Below, piece after piece: positions 48,391 through 58,396 of a DNA stretch of 64,000 nt. The translations under genes were made by a program, and so were the position numbers. This DNA comes from Cytobacillus solani. Its GTDB lineage: Bacteria > Bacillota > Bacilli > Bacillales > Cytobacillaceae. Numbering within the stretch: the stretch's first letter is position 1; every line of letters begins with the position of its first letter. The notes beneath the pieces were generated by a model. It worked only from the letters and a program-made list of their open reading frames with translations, was not told the origin of the DNA and ran no database searches. The stretch covers positions 3,209,058-3,273,057 of the forward strand of contig NZ_LJIX01000006.1 in NCBI RefSeq assembly GCF_001420595.1, written 5' to 3'.

Positions 48391-49620
48391 TTATGGTAAG
48401 CTGCGCTTATTTGCTGCAACCGGTACTTTAATTTCCTCGGTTAAATTAAATCTGCCTACCATCTCTACTTTCGCATTCTCCATTTTTACTGCCTGGTAAT
48501 TAAAGTCTTTAGCTGTTAAGAGAATGGCCTCGATTGTATGCAATGTAGACTCATCGTTATTAATGACGGAACCTTCTCCAAAGTGAATGGTTAACTTCTT
48601 TTCTTCCTGGTTTACCTCTGTTTCAAAATTTATATCATCAGGTATTGAAGCAAATAATTTTGCTTTTTCCTGGTTTTCTTTCATAGCCGCTAATGCTTCG
48701 CTGATTGAACTAAACTTTTCTCCATACGGAACAATATAAGGCTTTTTTACCGTCTCATTCGGATAATAAAAATAATACGCATGATTTCCATATTCAGGTA
48801 TAAATTCTTCTATAACGCCACTATTCCCAAGGTCCATCCCAGGCTTCCCATCTGTTGTAAACTTAATTTCACTAATATCTAAAGCGGACAGCGTGTAGCT
48901 AAGCGCTACATTAAAAACCGTTTCAGCTGCTGAACCGTCTCCGTATGGATGGTCGACAGGAAAATCGACTGTTAGTACTTTGCTTTGCTCATCAAGCATA
49001 AATTCTGCTTTTAATGGGAAATAATCCTTCAGTCCCCACTCTTTTTCATTTAAATTCATCATATTTTCTTCAAAAAGATCAAATTTGGTTTTATCTTCTT
49101 CCTTTGCTACTAGTACACTAACTGGTACCGCCATCATTGCCTTTTCATCAGGGATCGCATAAGTCAGTACTTCCATCCCGCCAATATCCTCTTCATATAC
49201 AGCCGTTGTTAGATCTTCCATGTCCAATGATCTGATTTCCATCTTGTCTTGCACTTCAGGGTTCTGCTCTGCCGTATACGGGATCGCATTTTCTTCTTCA
49301 ATGCTTACTTTTTCCTCTGTTTCTTGTAAATCAGCATTTTCCTTCATTGAAATTTTTTGAGAGGATTCCGATTGATTTGCAAGATCTGCCACCTGTTCTT
49401 CTGAGCTCTGCCAATTAAAAAGGTTAGGGACAAGAATAAAAAATAGAACGGCGGCTAAAGCAGCTGCTGCAGAAGGCATGATCCATGTTCGTTGTTTTCG
49501 CTTATTCATCCGAATGGTAATATTTTGGTATATCTCACGAGGATCACGTTCATCTTTAATTTTTGGCATTTGGCTTAATAATTCTTTAAGCTGTTCATCG
49601 CTCCATTCTGATTTTTTCAC
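48391..49620 (-). CDS. rsiX: Anti-sigma-X factor RsiX
   Basis: About 409 residues. The N-terminal cytoplasmic part should bind SigX; one membrane helix (about 45-66, PSAAAALAAVLFFILVPNLF) is followed by a large extracytoplasmic domain. GTG at 49620 follows AGGAGGGG with 7 bases; the frame open further upstream includes that site. It overlaps the sigX 3' end by 26 bp, the usual sigma/anti-sigma arrangement. Confidence 0.85.
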   Translation of the reverse strand: MKKSEWSDEQLKELLSQMPKIKDERDPREIYQNITIRMNKRKQRTWIMPSAAAALAAVLFFILVPNLFNWQSSEEQVADLANQSESSQKISMKENADLQETEEKVSIEEENAIPYTAEQNPEVQDKMEIRSLDMEDLTTAVYEEDIGGMEVLTYAIPDEKAMMAVPVSVLVAKEEDKTKFDLFEENMMNLNEKEWGLKDYFPLKAEFMLDEQSKVLTVDFPVDHPYGDGSAAETVFNVALSYTLSALDISEIKFTTDGKPGMDLGNSGVIEEFIPEYGNHAYYFYYPNETVKKPYIVPYGEKFSSISEALAAMKENQEKAKLFASIPDDINFETEVNQEEKKLTIHFGEGSVINNDESTLHTIEAILLTAKDFNYQAVKMENAKVEMVGRFNLTEEIKVPVAANKRSLP

Positions 49621-50146
49621 TTTCCATCCCCTCCTTTCCAATCGTTTCTTCCATCTGTTTCTTTAAAATTTTTAATGCTCTGTGCTGAGTCGTCTTTACC
49701 TTACTTTCCGTCCAGCCTAAGCTTTCCGCGGTTTCTAAGATTGAAAACTCATGAATATACCTCATAACGATGACAAGCCGCTGATCAACCGTACACTGAT
49801 CCAAACACTTGTATATTTGTTGAATCTCCTCATTTTGTACCGCGATATCTTCAGGTATGGGCTGATCATCCTTAACCTGAGAGGTAGACCAATCAAACTT
49901 TTCTAAAATTCTTTGCTTCCACCCTTTTTGTTTACGAAAAGAATCAATTGCCACATTACGCGCAATCGAAAAAAGCCATGTCTTTTCACTGCTTTTTCCT
50001 TCAAATCTTTCATACGATTTTAATACTCTTATATATACCTCTTGTACAAGGTCTTCAGCCTGTTCTTTGTTTTTGACCATATAAAAAAGAAATTGAAAAA
50101 CGTCATGATGATATTTTCTATATAATTCATCAAAAACGGAGTCCAT
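49595..50146 (-). CDS. sigX: ECF sigma factor SigX
   Basis: Sigma-70 family region 2 (YMVKNKEQAEDLVQEVYIRVLKSY, KTWLFSIARNVAIDSFRK) and region 4 (VIVMRYIHEFSILETAESLGWTESKVKTTQHRALK). 183 residues. In B. subtilis SigX controls cell-surface charge and peptide resistance genes. Identity is supported by the rsiX and res neighbours and by the matching promoter upstream. Confidence 0.9.
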   Translation of the reverse strand: MDSVFDELYRKYHHDVFQFLFYMVKNKEQAEDLVQEVYIRVLKSYERFEGKSSEKTWLFSIARNVAIDSFRKQKGWKQRILEKFDWSTSQVKDDQPIPEDIAVQNEEIQQIYKCLDQCTVDQRLVIVMRYIHEFSILETAESLGWTESKVKTTQHRALKILKKQMEETIGKEGMESEKIRMER

Positions 50147-50173
50147 CGATTCCCCTCCCCGTTCATTAATTTA

Positions 50174-50200
50174 GTCGAATAAAAAAATGAAAAAGTTACA
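50174..50200 (-). promoter_or_regulatory. SigX-type autoregulatory promoter
   Basis: Minus strand TGTAAC (50200-50195), a 17-bp T-rich spacer, CGAC (50177-50174): the -35/-10 pattern reported for SigX. Lies about 30 bp upstream of the sigX start codon. Confidence 0.75.
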
Positions 50201-50224
50201 CCTTTAAATATAGTATTTTCTATA

Positions 50225-50261
50225 CAAAAAAGGAAGGATTTTCTCAGGAATCCTTCCTTTT
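50225..50261 (-). terminator. Terminator between resE and sigX
   Basis: AAGGAAGGATT-ctgagaa-AATCCTTCCTT with T tracts, on the minus strand after the repeat that follows resE. It isolates sigX from res transcription. Confidence 0.82.
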
Positions 50262-50301
50262 GCATTTGTTCATGATTCATTTGTTTTAAAAAGACGAGAA
50301 T

Positions 50302-50453
50302 TGTCTAGCTACAGCGCCTATCGCCTACCAAACTTCAGGTCCCCTCCCTACGATAAGTCAACATCAATTCGCTATCACTCATTGTGTTTCCTTTATCGAA
50401 AGAACAGGCCCTTCCAGTTTGTACGGCGATGATCAAGGCGCTTCCGCTTTTCT
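50302..50453 (-). repeat. Interspersed hairpin repeat, type A
   Basis: Inverse copy close to the one at 47055: TGTCTAGCTACAGCGCC end, CTATCGCC, AAACTTCAGGTCCCCTCC, CAGTTTGTACGGCGATGATC and GGCGCTTCCGCTTTTC end. Sits 43 bp past the resE stop, before the terminator, so it would be in the resDE transcript. Confidence 0.75.
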
Positions 50454-50496
50454 ATTGTTTCCCGTGAATCAAGAACAATCGGCATGGTCTACAATA

Positions 50497-52278
50497 TTAT
50501 TCGTTTTTTCGAGGAATAAGGATAGAAAATGTCGTTCCTTGACCAAGCTTGCTTTGTACGGTAATTTGACCTTTATGTGCATTGACAATATTTTTGGCAA
50601 TGGCCAGTCCTAATCCTGTTCCTGATCGTCCTCTTGTTCTCGCTTTGTCTGCTTTATAAAACCGTTCAAAAACAAAAGGCAAATCTTCCTCTGGAATACC
50701 TGAACCCGAATCTTTCACCTCTATGATCAAGCCGCGTTCATCCATTTGTTCGGAGACCTTTACAAATCCATTTTCAGGTGTATGGCGAATCGCGTTATCA
50801 ATTAGGTTGGTTAATACTTGATCTAATCGATCAGGATCAAATTTAAACCAAGCTTCAGTTCCTTCAAGTTCCTGCTCCAGCATAATCCCCTTGTCTTTTG
50901 CAAGTCCTTGAAACTTCCGAATAATTTTTTGAAAATAAGAATGAACTTCAATCTCTTCAATTGTTAATTGGATATGACCAGCTTCCATTCTAGCAAGATC
51001 TAGCAATTCATTGACAAGCCTGCCCATTCTTAAGGATTCATCATAAATGACTCGAGCCATCTCTTTCTTTTCGTCATCAGTTCCAGCTATATCATCTACA
51101 ATGGCTTCGCTATACCCTTGCATCATTGAAATGGGTGTCCGAAGTTCATGCGAAACATTTGCGATAAAATCCTGCCTAAGCTTATCCAGCTGTCTTTCTT
51201 CTGTCATATCACGGATAACAGCTACCGCACCACGAATATATTTATTATTATAGAGTGGACTTACAATCATCACCCAGAACCTTCCCTGAATAGAGATTTC
51301 ACCAACTTGTTCTTTTTCTGTATTAACAGCCTGTTGGAAAAGCTCCATTACTTTTGAAGGAACAGCCGCTGTATCTGCATTGCCTTCCTCTTGTTCATAA
51401 TACCAATTATGCAAAAAGCGATCTGCAGGAGGGTTAGTGATTAAAATCGTACCATCTCTATTAAACGTAATGACACCATCTGCCATCCCACTTAAAATAC
51501 TGGCAAATTGCTCTTTTTCCTGACTTAAAGCATTCATATTAAATTTCAGCTGTTTCCCCATTTGGTTAAAGGCAATCGCCAATTCACCAATCTCGTCATG
51601 AGAGGTTAAAGGGATTTTCGTATCAAATTTCCCCCTTGCCACTTCAAATGCAGCCTCTCTCATTTTACGAAGTGGAGCAGTAATACGAGTGGATAAGAAA
51701 AAGGCAAAAATAGTTGTTAAAATAATGGCTACACCCGCAGCAAGAAAAATAAATTTCGTTGTCGTCCGAGTTGTTTCCTGCATAACCTCTAATGACTGGT
51801 ATATAAAAACAGCACCATTTTCATTATCTGTTTCCTTTAAAGGCACACCAATAATTAATATTTTCGTCTTATCATTATCCATTTCCTCTTTTATAGAAAA
51901 GGGGGAAATCTTCTGTACTGTTTTCTTTTCGGTAAATACCTTTTGTAAATCTTTATCTTCCGTTAAGTACGACAAAGGCAACTGAAATGATTGGTTTTTA
52001 TTAGGTGAATAATTGTATTCATTTTCTTTGTGAATGATAACAATTTTTGTAAAGTCATCAACTAATTCCCACGCAATTTCCAGCCCGATTTCTTTCTCAT
52101 GTTCCTCCAGAATCCGAGCAATTTTTTGCGCAGTATCTGTAAGCCCTTTTTCTGTTTCGTTGATATGATAATTTTCAAAGAACTCAAGGAGCATAATCGT
52201 TAAAATAAATAACACAAAAGATACGAGCAAAAGTGTGGTAATCCACAGTTTACCTACAACACTGCGCCACAGCATCAT
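50497..52278 (-). CDS. resE: Sensor histidine kinase ResE
   Basis: Membrane kinase for aerobic and anaerobic respiration control. 593 residues: TM1 (about 10-32), extracytoplasmic domain, TM2 (about 172-194), HAMP, PAS domain (about 260-360), HisKA with [12 protein letters not shown], HATPase with DNAIRH, DSGSGIP and GTGLGLAI. Overlaps the resD stop, so co-translated. The cytoplasmic PAS and HAMP are regions reported to sense redox signals in B. subtilis. Confidence 0.94.
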   Translation of the reverse strand: MMLWRSVVGKLWITTLLLVSFVLFILTIMLLEFFENYHINETEKGLTDTAQKIARILEEHEKEIGLEIAWELVDDFTKIVIIHKENEYNYSPNKNQSFQLPLSYLTEDKDLQKVFTEKKTVQKISPFSIKEEMDNDKTKILIIGVPLKETDNENGAVFIYQSLEVMQETTRTTTKFIFLAAGVAIILTTIFAFFLSTRITAPLRKMREAAFEVARGKFDTKIPLTSHDEIGELAIAFNQMGKQLKFNMNALSQEKEQFASILSGMADGVITFNRDGTILITNPPADRFLHNWYYEQEEGNADTAAVPSKVMELFQQAVNTEKEQVGEISIQGRFWVMIVSPLYNNKYIRGAVAVIRDMTEERQLDKLRQDFIANVSHELRTPISMMQGYSEAIVDDIAGTDDEKKEMARVIYDESLRMGRLVNELLDLARMEAGHIQLTIEEIEVHSYFQKIIRKFQGLAKDKGIMLEQELEGTEAWFKFDPDRLDQVLTNLIDNAIRHTPENGFVKVSEQMDERGLIIEVKDSGSGIPEEDLPFVFERFYKADKARTRGRSGTGLGLAIAKNIVNAHKGQITVQSKLGQGTTFSILIPRKNE

Positions 52279-52991
52279 TCATTAATAACCTCAAACTTAT
52301 AGCCGACTCCCCAAACAGTTACAATCATTTTTGCCGCTTGTTCTGACACTTTATTTAACTTTTCACGCAAGCGCTTTACATGTGTATCGACCGTTCTTAA
52401 GTCACCAAAAAACTCATAATGCCACACTTCTTTAAGCAATTGTTCCCGATCGAAAACTTTATCAGGAGATTTTGCTAAGAAATAAAGCAGTTCATATTCT
52501 TTCGGAGTAAGACTTACTTCTTTTCCATCCGCTAATACACGATGCGCATCATGATCAATTGTTAAATGAGGAAAGACAATGACATCTTTCGCAGTCGTTT
52601 CTGTTTGAATGAAAGATGTTTTTGATGAACGGCGCAGCAATGCCTTTACACGCAAAACAACTTCTCTTGGACTAAACGGCTTCACAATATAATCATCAGT
52701 GCCAACCTCAAAACCTTGTACTCTGTTAACTTCCTCCCCTTTGGCTGTTAACATGATAATTGGCGTAGCTTTTTTCTCTCTTACTTCACGGCATACTTCG
52801 ATTCCATCTTTCCCGGGCATCATTAAATCGAGCAGAATGACATCATACTCATTTCCTAATGCCTTTGCTACCGCTTCATTCCCATCCTCAGCTTCGTCTA
52901 TGAAATAGTTTTCCCTCTCTAGGTACATTTTTAATAAACGTCGAATCCTTTCCTCATCATCCACTACTAAAATCCTAACGTCTTTGTCCAT
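52275..52991 (-). CDS. resD: Response regulator ResD
   Basis: OmpR-family regulator of respiration genes (resABC, cytochromes, nitrite/nitric oxide response). 238 residues; receiver with [12 protein letters not shown] phospho-Asp and TAKGEE, then the winged helix ([27 protein letters not shown]). ATG after GGGGGATATG. Confidence 0.95.
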   Translation of the reverse strand: MDKDVRILVVDDEERIRRLLKMYLERENYFIDEAEDGNEAVAKALGNEYDVILLDLMMPGKDGIEVCREVREKKATPIIMLTAKGEEVNRVQGFEVGTDDYIVKPFSPREVVLRVKALLRRSSKTSFIQTETTAKDVIVFPHLTIDHDAHRVLADGKEVSLTPKEYELLYFLAKSPDKVFDREQLLKEVWHYEFFGDLRTVDTHVKRLREKLNKVSEQAAKMIVTVWGVGYKFEVINE

Positions 52992-53034
52992 AACTCATAT
53001 CCCCCTCTTTTCATATATCCCCCAAAATATCTTT

Positions 53035-53073
53035 TAAAAGAAGCCTTCACTAACGTGAAGTGAAGGCTTTTTC
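53035..53073. terminator. Terminator between resC and resD
   Basis: AAGCCTTCACT/AGTGAAGGCTT stem with T tracts. Separates resABC from resDE on the minus strand, although readthrough is known in B. subtilis. Confidence 0.8.
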
Positions 53074-53123
53074 CCTAATTTAAGTCGATACTCTTTCTTT
53101 TTCGAAAATATATTACTGCTTGA

Positions 53124-54308
53124 TTAACCTGCATAGGAATGCAGACCAGCAATAACAAGATTTACTGCTACAAAGTTAAACATAATAATGACAAATCCAA
53201 TAACAGCTAGCCAAGCAGACTTTTCGCCATGCCACCCTTTTGATAATCGTAAGTGCAGGAAAGCTGCATAGAATAGGAAGGTGATGAGTGCCCAAACTTC
53301 TTTCGGGTCCCAGCCCCAAAATCGTGTCCAAGCAATTTGGGCCCAAATCATGGCAAATATTAATGCCCCCAAGGTAAATACTGGGAAACCAATTAACACT
53401 GAGCGGTAGCCAATTTCGTCTACTAAATCTAGTTTAATATTTTTCACTACTGGCTGCAACACAGCCCCTACACGTTTACGAATAATCAACCTGAATAATA
53501 AGTATATAATAGTTCCTGACAATAAGGACCATATAACGGTATTCAGCTTTTTCGCATTAATAATGCCAGGCATTTCTACAAGCGGCTCAAATTTTCCTGC
53601 TGTTAATAACTCGCCCTCATTCGGGCCAGTGATCGCAGGCATCGTATATTCTTGTTTTAACTGTTGTCCGTTCTTATCAATCCAATTAAATTCAGCTTTA
53701 TAATCTAATAATGAAAATGTAGTTGTTACAAGTACAAATCCAAGAGTACAAATGAGACCAAACATGATTGTTTCTAGCCAAAAAGTCCGTTTACTTGGTT
53801 TTGATTGGTCTACTGCTTTTACAAGATAAATTAAGCCTGCTGCAAAACTCATTCCTAAAATTGCTTGTCCCATTGCCGCCGTTGTTACATGAATATAAAG
53901 CCAATGACTTTGCAGTGCAGGAATGAGTGGTGATATATCACGTGAAAACATGCTTGAAAATGCGATTAGCAAGAGTGCTACAGGCAAGGTGAATACACCG
54001 AGCAATGGTGTTTTATACATATAGTATAAAACGATAAATGCACCGACTAATGATAATGCAAAAAACGTTCCAAATTCAAACATATTACTTACTGGAGCAT
54101 GTCCAGCAACAATCCAGCGAGTAATAAAATAACCTAATTGACAAATGAATCCAACAATTGTTATAAAAACAGCAATTTTCGCCCATTTATTTGGGCCTTT
54201 TTCTTTCATCTTTCCTTTTTTATCCTTAATCGAACCAGCAAAAAAGACAGTGGCGATTAAATACAGGATAAACGAAGAAAATAATAAATTTCCACTCAAA
54301 CTTACCAC
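53124..54308 (-). CDS. resC: Cytochrome c biogenesis protein ResC (CcsA/CcsB-like)
   Basis: Heme handling/ligation with ResB in system II cytochrome c maturation. 394 residues, eight or more membrane helices, with the tryptophan-rich heme motif [15 protein letters not shown] near 325 and His residues flanking it ([24 protein letters not shown]). GTG start at 54308 behind GGAGGG. Confidence 0.93.
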   Translation of the reverse strand: MVSLSGNLLFSSFILYLIATVFFAGSIKDKKGKMKEKGPNKWAKIAVFITIVGFICQLGYFITRWIVAGHAPVSNMFEFGTFFALSLVGAFIVLYYMYKTPLLGVFTLPVALLLIAFSSMFSRDISPLIPALQSHWLYIHVTTAAMGQAILGMSFAAGLIYLVKAVDQSKPSKRTFWLETIMFGLICTLGFVLVTTTFSLLDYKAEFNWIDKNGQQLKQEYTMPAITGPNEGELLTAGKFEPLVEMPGIINAKKLNTVIWSLLSGTIIYLLFRLIIRKRVGAVLQPVVKNIKLDLVDEIGYRSVLIGFPVFTLGALIFAMIWAQIAWTRFWGWDPKEVWALITFLFYAAFLHLRLSKGWHGEKSAWLAVIGFVIIMFNFVAVNLVIAGLHSYAG

Positions 54309-54320
54309 TGATTTCCCTCC

Positions 54321-55946
54321 TTATTCTTTAGTTTCCTTCTGCACTTGATCTTCAGGATCATCAATTCCAGTACCCTCTAGTACAGACTGAATTTCTCTTT
54401 TTAATCCATGCCAGTTTTTATTCGTATGTCCAGCAATCCAAACTTCATCATTTACTCTGCGAAGCCAGATACGGCGATGATTCCAATACGATCCTTGCGC
54501 AACGCCTATCATAAAGATTAGTCCGCCTAAAGCGATGATCCATAGTGTTAAATCTTTACGAACTGTTATGGATGAAACATGTTTCGTATCAATACCAGCA
54601 AAATTCATTTTATATTCATTATCACCAAATGGCTCGATCGTTTGCTGAATCGCTACGAAGCTGATTTCTCCATCTTTTTTATCAGGACTAATCATTTTGA
54701 ATACAAAAGCGGGATTGTTTGGAACCTTTGATTTCGTGATCGGCTCCCCGCTATCATCAAATTCAAAGTCAGGAAAATAGCTTACTACTTCTACTGCATA
54801 GCCATTGCCAAGATCATAGCGATCCTTCGGGTCATTTAAATCAATTTTTATTTCGCCAAACGATTCCTCTGAATCCTTTTTATTTAGTCTAAAGGTCATT
54901 TGATTTAATTCATCTAATTTATAACTAACTTGATAGAGTGCATATCCTTCAAACTTTAACGGCTCATTTACTTTAATCGAATAATCCTTTACCTTCTCAA
55001 GTTCTGGTGCTTGTCCTGCAACCGTTTCACCCTTCTTTTTATATAGGGTTACATCTGATTGGTAATTCTTAGCTACCATCCCTTTTTCCTCAATTGCATT
55101 ACTAAACGCTTTATTATCTTTATCCTTATCATAAACTTCTAAAATAAACTTATTATTCTTTAAATAGTATTGTCCGTCTGTTTCCGGAATAACTTTTGTT
55201 TCACCCTCACGAACCCAAAGGACTTCATCAATATACATCCCTGGAACAAACCGAAGCATTCCGCCGATTAAGAAGATAATTAGACCGATATGGTTAACAT
55301 ATGGACCCCATCTAGAGAATCTGCCCTTTTCTGCAAGAATATTCCCATCTTCTTCTCGGATATTATATCTCTTTGCTTTTAATCTTTCTTTTATCTTTTC
55401 ATAGGATACATCAAGATTGCTAGCCTCTGAGACGCCAAAGATTCGCTGGCGTTTTAAAAACCCTTCATGCCTTGCGACACGTTGCGCTTTTAAAGCCCGC
55501 CATAACGGTATCATCCGGTCAAGACTGCATATGACTAAGGAAATACCAATTGATGCGATTAATACAAGATACCACCATGAGCTATACAAATTATGAAATC
55601 CAAGTTCATAATACAATTTCCCTATCCATCCATACTGATCCTCATAATACTCTGCAGCAGGCATAACAGGAGGTATGTACATTTCTTGCGGTAAAATCGT
55701 TCCGAGTGCTGAAGCAATCAGTGTAATAACTATCAGCCAAACACCAACTTTTACAGATGAGAAAAAGTTCCAAATTTTATCAATGATTGTTTTGTTGTAT
55801 GTTTGTGAACGACGTGCACTGCCTTCATAGCGCATATCAACAAGTTTCTTATCTTTTTCCGATTCCTGAAGAACTCTTCCACATGCTTCACAAAGAATGG
55901 TTCCATGCGGATTCACATGCCCGCATTCACATTTTACATGTTTCAT
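54321..55946 (-). CDS. resB: Cytochrome c biogenesis protein ResB
   Basis: 541 residues. Three membrane helices in the N-terminal part, a large extracytoplasmic domain (about 240-485) and a last helix (about 486-502). An N-terminal zinc-ribbon-like segment (CECGHVN, CEACG) is seen in the cytoplasmic part. With ResC forms the heme ligase. ATG at 55946, 19 bp after the resA stop. Confidence 0.93.
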   Translation of the reverse strand: MKHVKCECGHVNPHGTILCEACGRVLQESEKDKKLVDMRYEGSARRSQTYNKTIIDKIWNFFSSVKVGVWLIVITLIASALGTILPQEMYIPPVMPAAEYYEDQYGWIGKLYYELGFHNLYSSWWYLVLIASIGISLVICSLDRMIPLWRALKAQRVARHEGFLKRQRIFGVSEASNLDVSYEKIKERLKAKRYNIREEDGNILAEKGRFSRWGPYVNHIGLIIFLIGGMLRFVPGMYIDEVLWVREGETKVIPETDGQYYLKNNKFILEVYDKDKDNKAFSNAIEEKGMVAKNYQSDVTLYKKKGETVAGQAPELEKVKDYSIKVNEPLKFEGYALYQVSYKLDELNQMTFRLNKKDSEESFGEIKIDLNDPKDRYDLGNGYAVEVVSYFPDFEFDDSGEPITKSKVPNNPAFVFKMISPDKKDGEISFVAIQQTIEPFGDNEYKMNFAGIDTKHVSSITVRKDLTLWIIALGGLIFMIGVAQGSYWNHRRIWLRRVNDEVWIAGHTNKNWHGLKREIQSVLEGTGIDDPEDQVQKETKE

Positions 55947-55965
55947 TTAAAAAACTCCCCGTAGC

Positions 55966-56490
55966 TTATGGTTGAACTTGTTCCATTAACTCTTTAATCA
56001 TTTCTTCCGTCAATTGACCTGTGTGATATTTAACAACTTTTCCATCTTTATCAATCATAAATGTTGCAGGAAGTGCGCCAATTTTATAAGCAGTCTGAAC
56101 TTGCCCGTCTTTATCCAATACAATTGGAAAAGTTAACTTATGTCTTTCAGCAAATTTACTAACCGATAACTCAGACTCACCTACGTTAACAGCTAAAGTT
56201 TGTACACCTTTGTCTTTAAATTGCTTGTACTGGTTATCCATATACGGCATTTCTTTTTCACATGGCTTGCAATATGTACCCCAGAAATTAAGAAAGACAC
56301 CCTGACCTTTATAATCTGAGAGACGATGCTCTTCTCCATTCAAATCGACGAGAACGAAATCAGGTGCTTGTTCTCCAATTACAACCTTTTTAATATCATC
56401 TTTTGTGAAATTTGCATACAAAGTATAGGCGACAGCTGCACCCAAAATTAGCAAAATAATCGTTCTTATCACTAAACGACGCTTTTTCAT
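55966..56490 (-). CDS. resA: Thiol-disulfide oxidoreductase ResA
   Basis: Membrane-tethered thioredoxin-like protein that reduces apocytochrome c cysteines. 174 residues: N-terminal anchor (about 8-26), active-site CKPC at Cys74/Cys77 with Glu80, numbering the same as B. subtilis ResA. ATG at 56490 follows AAAGGGGAG; a much longer open frame upstream has no site. First gene of resABC. Confidence 0.95.
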   Translation of the reverse strand: MKKRRLVIRTIILLILGAAVAYTLYANFTKDDIKKVVIGEQAPDFVLVDLNGEEHRLSDYKGQGVFLNFWGTYCKPCEKEMPYMDNQYKQFKDKGVQTLAVNVGESELSVSKFAERHKLTFPIVLDKDGQVQTAYKIGALPATFMIDKDGKVVKYHTGQLTEEMIKELMEQVQP

Positions 56491-56545
56491 CACACTCTCC
56501 CCTTTAAAAAACACTGTGCGTCTTAAAACGAAACAGCCGATTTTT

Positions 56546-56577
56546 ATTATACCATTTATCAACATTCTAATAATGTT
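56546..56577 (-). promoter_or_regulatory. Promoter region of resA with dyad
   Basis: Minus-strand TATAAT at 56551-56546, without a recognisable -35, as expected for a ResD-activated promoter. A dyad AACATT-ctaat-AATGTT (56561-56577) covers the -35 position. Confidence 0.5.
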
Positions 56578-56655
56578 TACAATTTGAAGTAACTGTGACT
56601 TTTCTATGAAATTTCCCTTAATTGGTCGAAAATTAACACAAATAAGCAAAAGATT

Positions 56656-57375
56656 TTATGATTTGGATAGCGTGCGTAATTGCTTGACTTCATGTGCTGT
56701 TAATTCTCTTGCTTCTCCCGCTTTTAACCCTTGCAGTGTTAAAAAGCCGTATCTTTCTCTTTTTAATTTTATGACTGGATGGCCGATTGCCTCGAGCATC
56801 CTTCTGACTTGACGATTTCGCCCCTCATGAATGGTTAATTCAATGATTGCGGTTTGCTTTTTCTTATCAATTGAAAGCACTTTTGTCTTTGCAGGAGCTG
56901 TTTTCCCATCCTCCAGGCGAACTCCTTTTTCAAGGCTTCTCATTTTCTCTCTTGAAGGAATTCCTTTCACCTTTGCAACATACACCTTTTCAATCTCATT
57001 CTTTGGGTGCATGAGCAGATTCGCAAACTCCCCATCATTTGTTAAAAGCAGCAGGCCTGAAGTATCAAAGTCTAAACGCCCTACTGGATAAATTCGCTGC
57101 TCAATTTGTTGAAAAAAGTCAGTTACCACTTTTCTCCCTTTATCATCTGTTACACTTGAAATAACACCTCTTGGTTTGTATAGAAGAAAATAAACGGGTT
57201 CTTCCCTTTCAACTGGAATCCCATTCACTTCTACTCGATCTGAAGATGAAACCTTAACACCAAGTTCCTTTACAGTTTTTCCATTAACCCTTACATGACC
57301 TTCCTTGATAAGCTCCTCTGCTTTTCTGCGTGAAGCAAATCCTGCATGAGCAATTACCTTTTGCAATCTTTCCAT
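56656..57375 (-). CDS. rluB: 23S rRNA pseudouridine synthase RluB
   Basis: 239 residues: N-terminal S4 RNA-binding domain (LQKVIAHAGFASRRKAEELI), catalytic core with GRLDFDTSGLLLLTND (catalytic Asp) and IHEGRNRQVRRM. ATG after GGGGTGAC. Positioned between spmB and resA as in B. subtilis (ypuL). Confidence 0.94.
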   Translation of the reverse strand: MERLQKVIAHAGFASRRKAEELIKEGHVRVNGKTVKELGVKVSSSDRVEVNGIPVEREEPVYFLLYKPRGVISSVTDDKGRKVVTDFFQQIEQRIYPVGRLDFDTSGLLLLTNDGEFANLLMHPKNEIEKVYVAKVKGIPSREKMRSLEKGVRLEDGKTAPAKTKVLSIDKKKQTAIIELTIHEGRNRQVRRMLEAIGHPVIKLKRERYGFLTLQGLKAGEARELTAHEVKQLRTLSKS

Positions 57376-57484
57376 TTATGTCACCCCGACTAATACTTAA
57401 TAAGAATTATACCTATTTCCATCCTTATGAATTATGACATAAATCATCTTTTTTTCAAAGTAGACGCTTTTTTCAAATAATAAA

Positions 57485-57516
57485 GCAAAAAAAATACCTA
57501 TTGTTTTAGGTATCTT
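57485..57516 (-). terminator. Terminator after spmB
   Basis: ATACCT/AGGTAT stem followed by TTTTTTTT on the minus strand. Confidence 0.7.
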
Positions 57517-57544
57517 TGAATGGTTTTTAGATTGTTTGTATCTT

Positions 57545-58081
57545 TCATATTCTGCCGAAAATAAGCGTCACAACTACGATTGCTGCGATGATTCCAATTA
57601 AATCTGCCAATAGTCCGACCTTTAAGGCGTCTCCCATTTTCCTAATTCCAACCGCACCAAAATAAACAGTCAAAACATAAAAAGTTGTGTCTGTGCTGCC
57701 TTGGAGAACAGATGCTAACCTTCCGATAAATGAATCTGGGCCATGAACGGCGATAAGATCACTTGTTATTCCAAGTGCGGCTGAACCTGAAATCGGACGA
57801 ATGATGGCGAGCGGGACAATATCAGGAGGTATGCCGATTGCCTCCAGCACTGGCCGAATAAACTCCATGAAATACTCCAGGGCTCCAGAAGCCCGAAAAA
57901 CGGAAATAGCCACGAGCATTCCAACAAGAAAAGGGATAATCGAGACAGCGATTTTTATCCCTTCTTTTCCGCCTTCAACAAAGCTTTCATAAGTAGGCAC
58001 ACGTTTTATCGTCCCATATATTAATATAAAACCAATTAGAACAGGAATAAACCAGAGGGAGATAACCGATACAACTTGCAT
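57545..58081 (-). CDS. spmB: Spore maturation protein SpmB
   Basis: 178 residues, four or five hydrophobic segments with the nucleoside-recognition (Gate) domain pattern (IAVSIIPFLVGMLVAISVFRASGA, PISGSAALG). With SpmA it promotes spore-core dehydration. ATG after AAAGGATG. Unlike B. subtilis, where spmA and spmB are adjacent, about 300 bp of repeat separates them here. Confidence 0.92.
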   Translation of the reverse strand: MQVVSVISLWFIPVLIGFILIYGTIKRVPTYESFVEGGKEGIKIAVSIIPFLVGMLVAISVFRASGALEYFMEFIRPVLEAIGIPPDIVPLAIIRPISGSAALGITSDLIAVHGPDSFIGRLASVLQGSTDTTFYVLTVYFGAVGIRKMGDALKVGLLADLIGIIAAIVVVTLIFGRI

Positions 58082-58172
58082 ACGACTTCATCCTTTTCTC
58101 GCTCTTTTAGATAGTTTTCATCTATATGATGTCCACCTCTTTTTGAGTTAATTTTCTGCACCAAGCGCAAGC

Positions 58173-58396
58173 TGTCTAGCCCCGACGTACAGGACGTACT
58201 AGTGTCGACAATGCGACAGGACAAGGAAAGCTTCGTCAGCAATGCATCGCACGACTAAAAGTGAAGCTTTTAAGAGGACGTCGCGTATTTGTCGACCTCG
58301 AAGTCACAAGCTAACCCTCCCAGAAAGGTAAAGTACACCTTTTTAGTGAGACTTGTCTTATACTTGTCGGGACTATTCAAGGCGTTTACGCTTTTT
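58173..58396 (-). repeat. Composite repeat (types C and B) between spmA and spmB
   Basis: Inverse-oriented relative of the composite at 21118, without its inner B unit. TGTCTAGCCCCGACGTAC end; C core with TGTCGACAATGCGACAGG, AAGGAAAGCTTCG (module at 58222-58277) and ACGTCGCG/GTCGACCTCG; then the B half with AAAGGTAAAGTACACCTTTTT and CTTGTCTTATACTTGTCG; GGCGTTTACGC terminus. It lies inside what should be one operon transcript. Confidence 0.72.

Noticed and set aside
50029-50280. 83-codon frame overlapping sigX
   Set aside because: It crosses the terminator and SigX-type promoter and shadows sigX.
58036-58242. Minus-strand open frame over the spmB start and repeat
   Set aside because: It overlaps spmB and the repeat and has no initiation site; the peptide is translated repeat.
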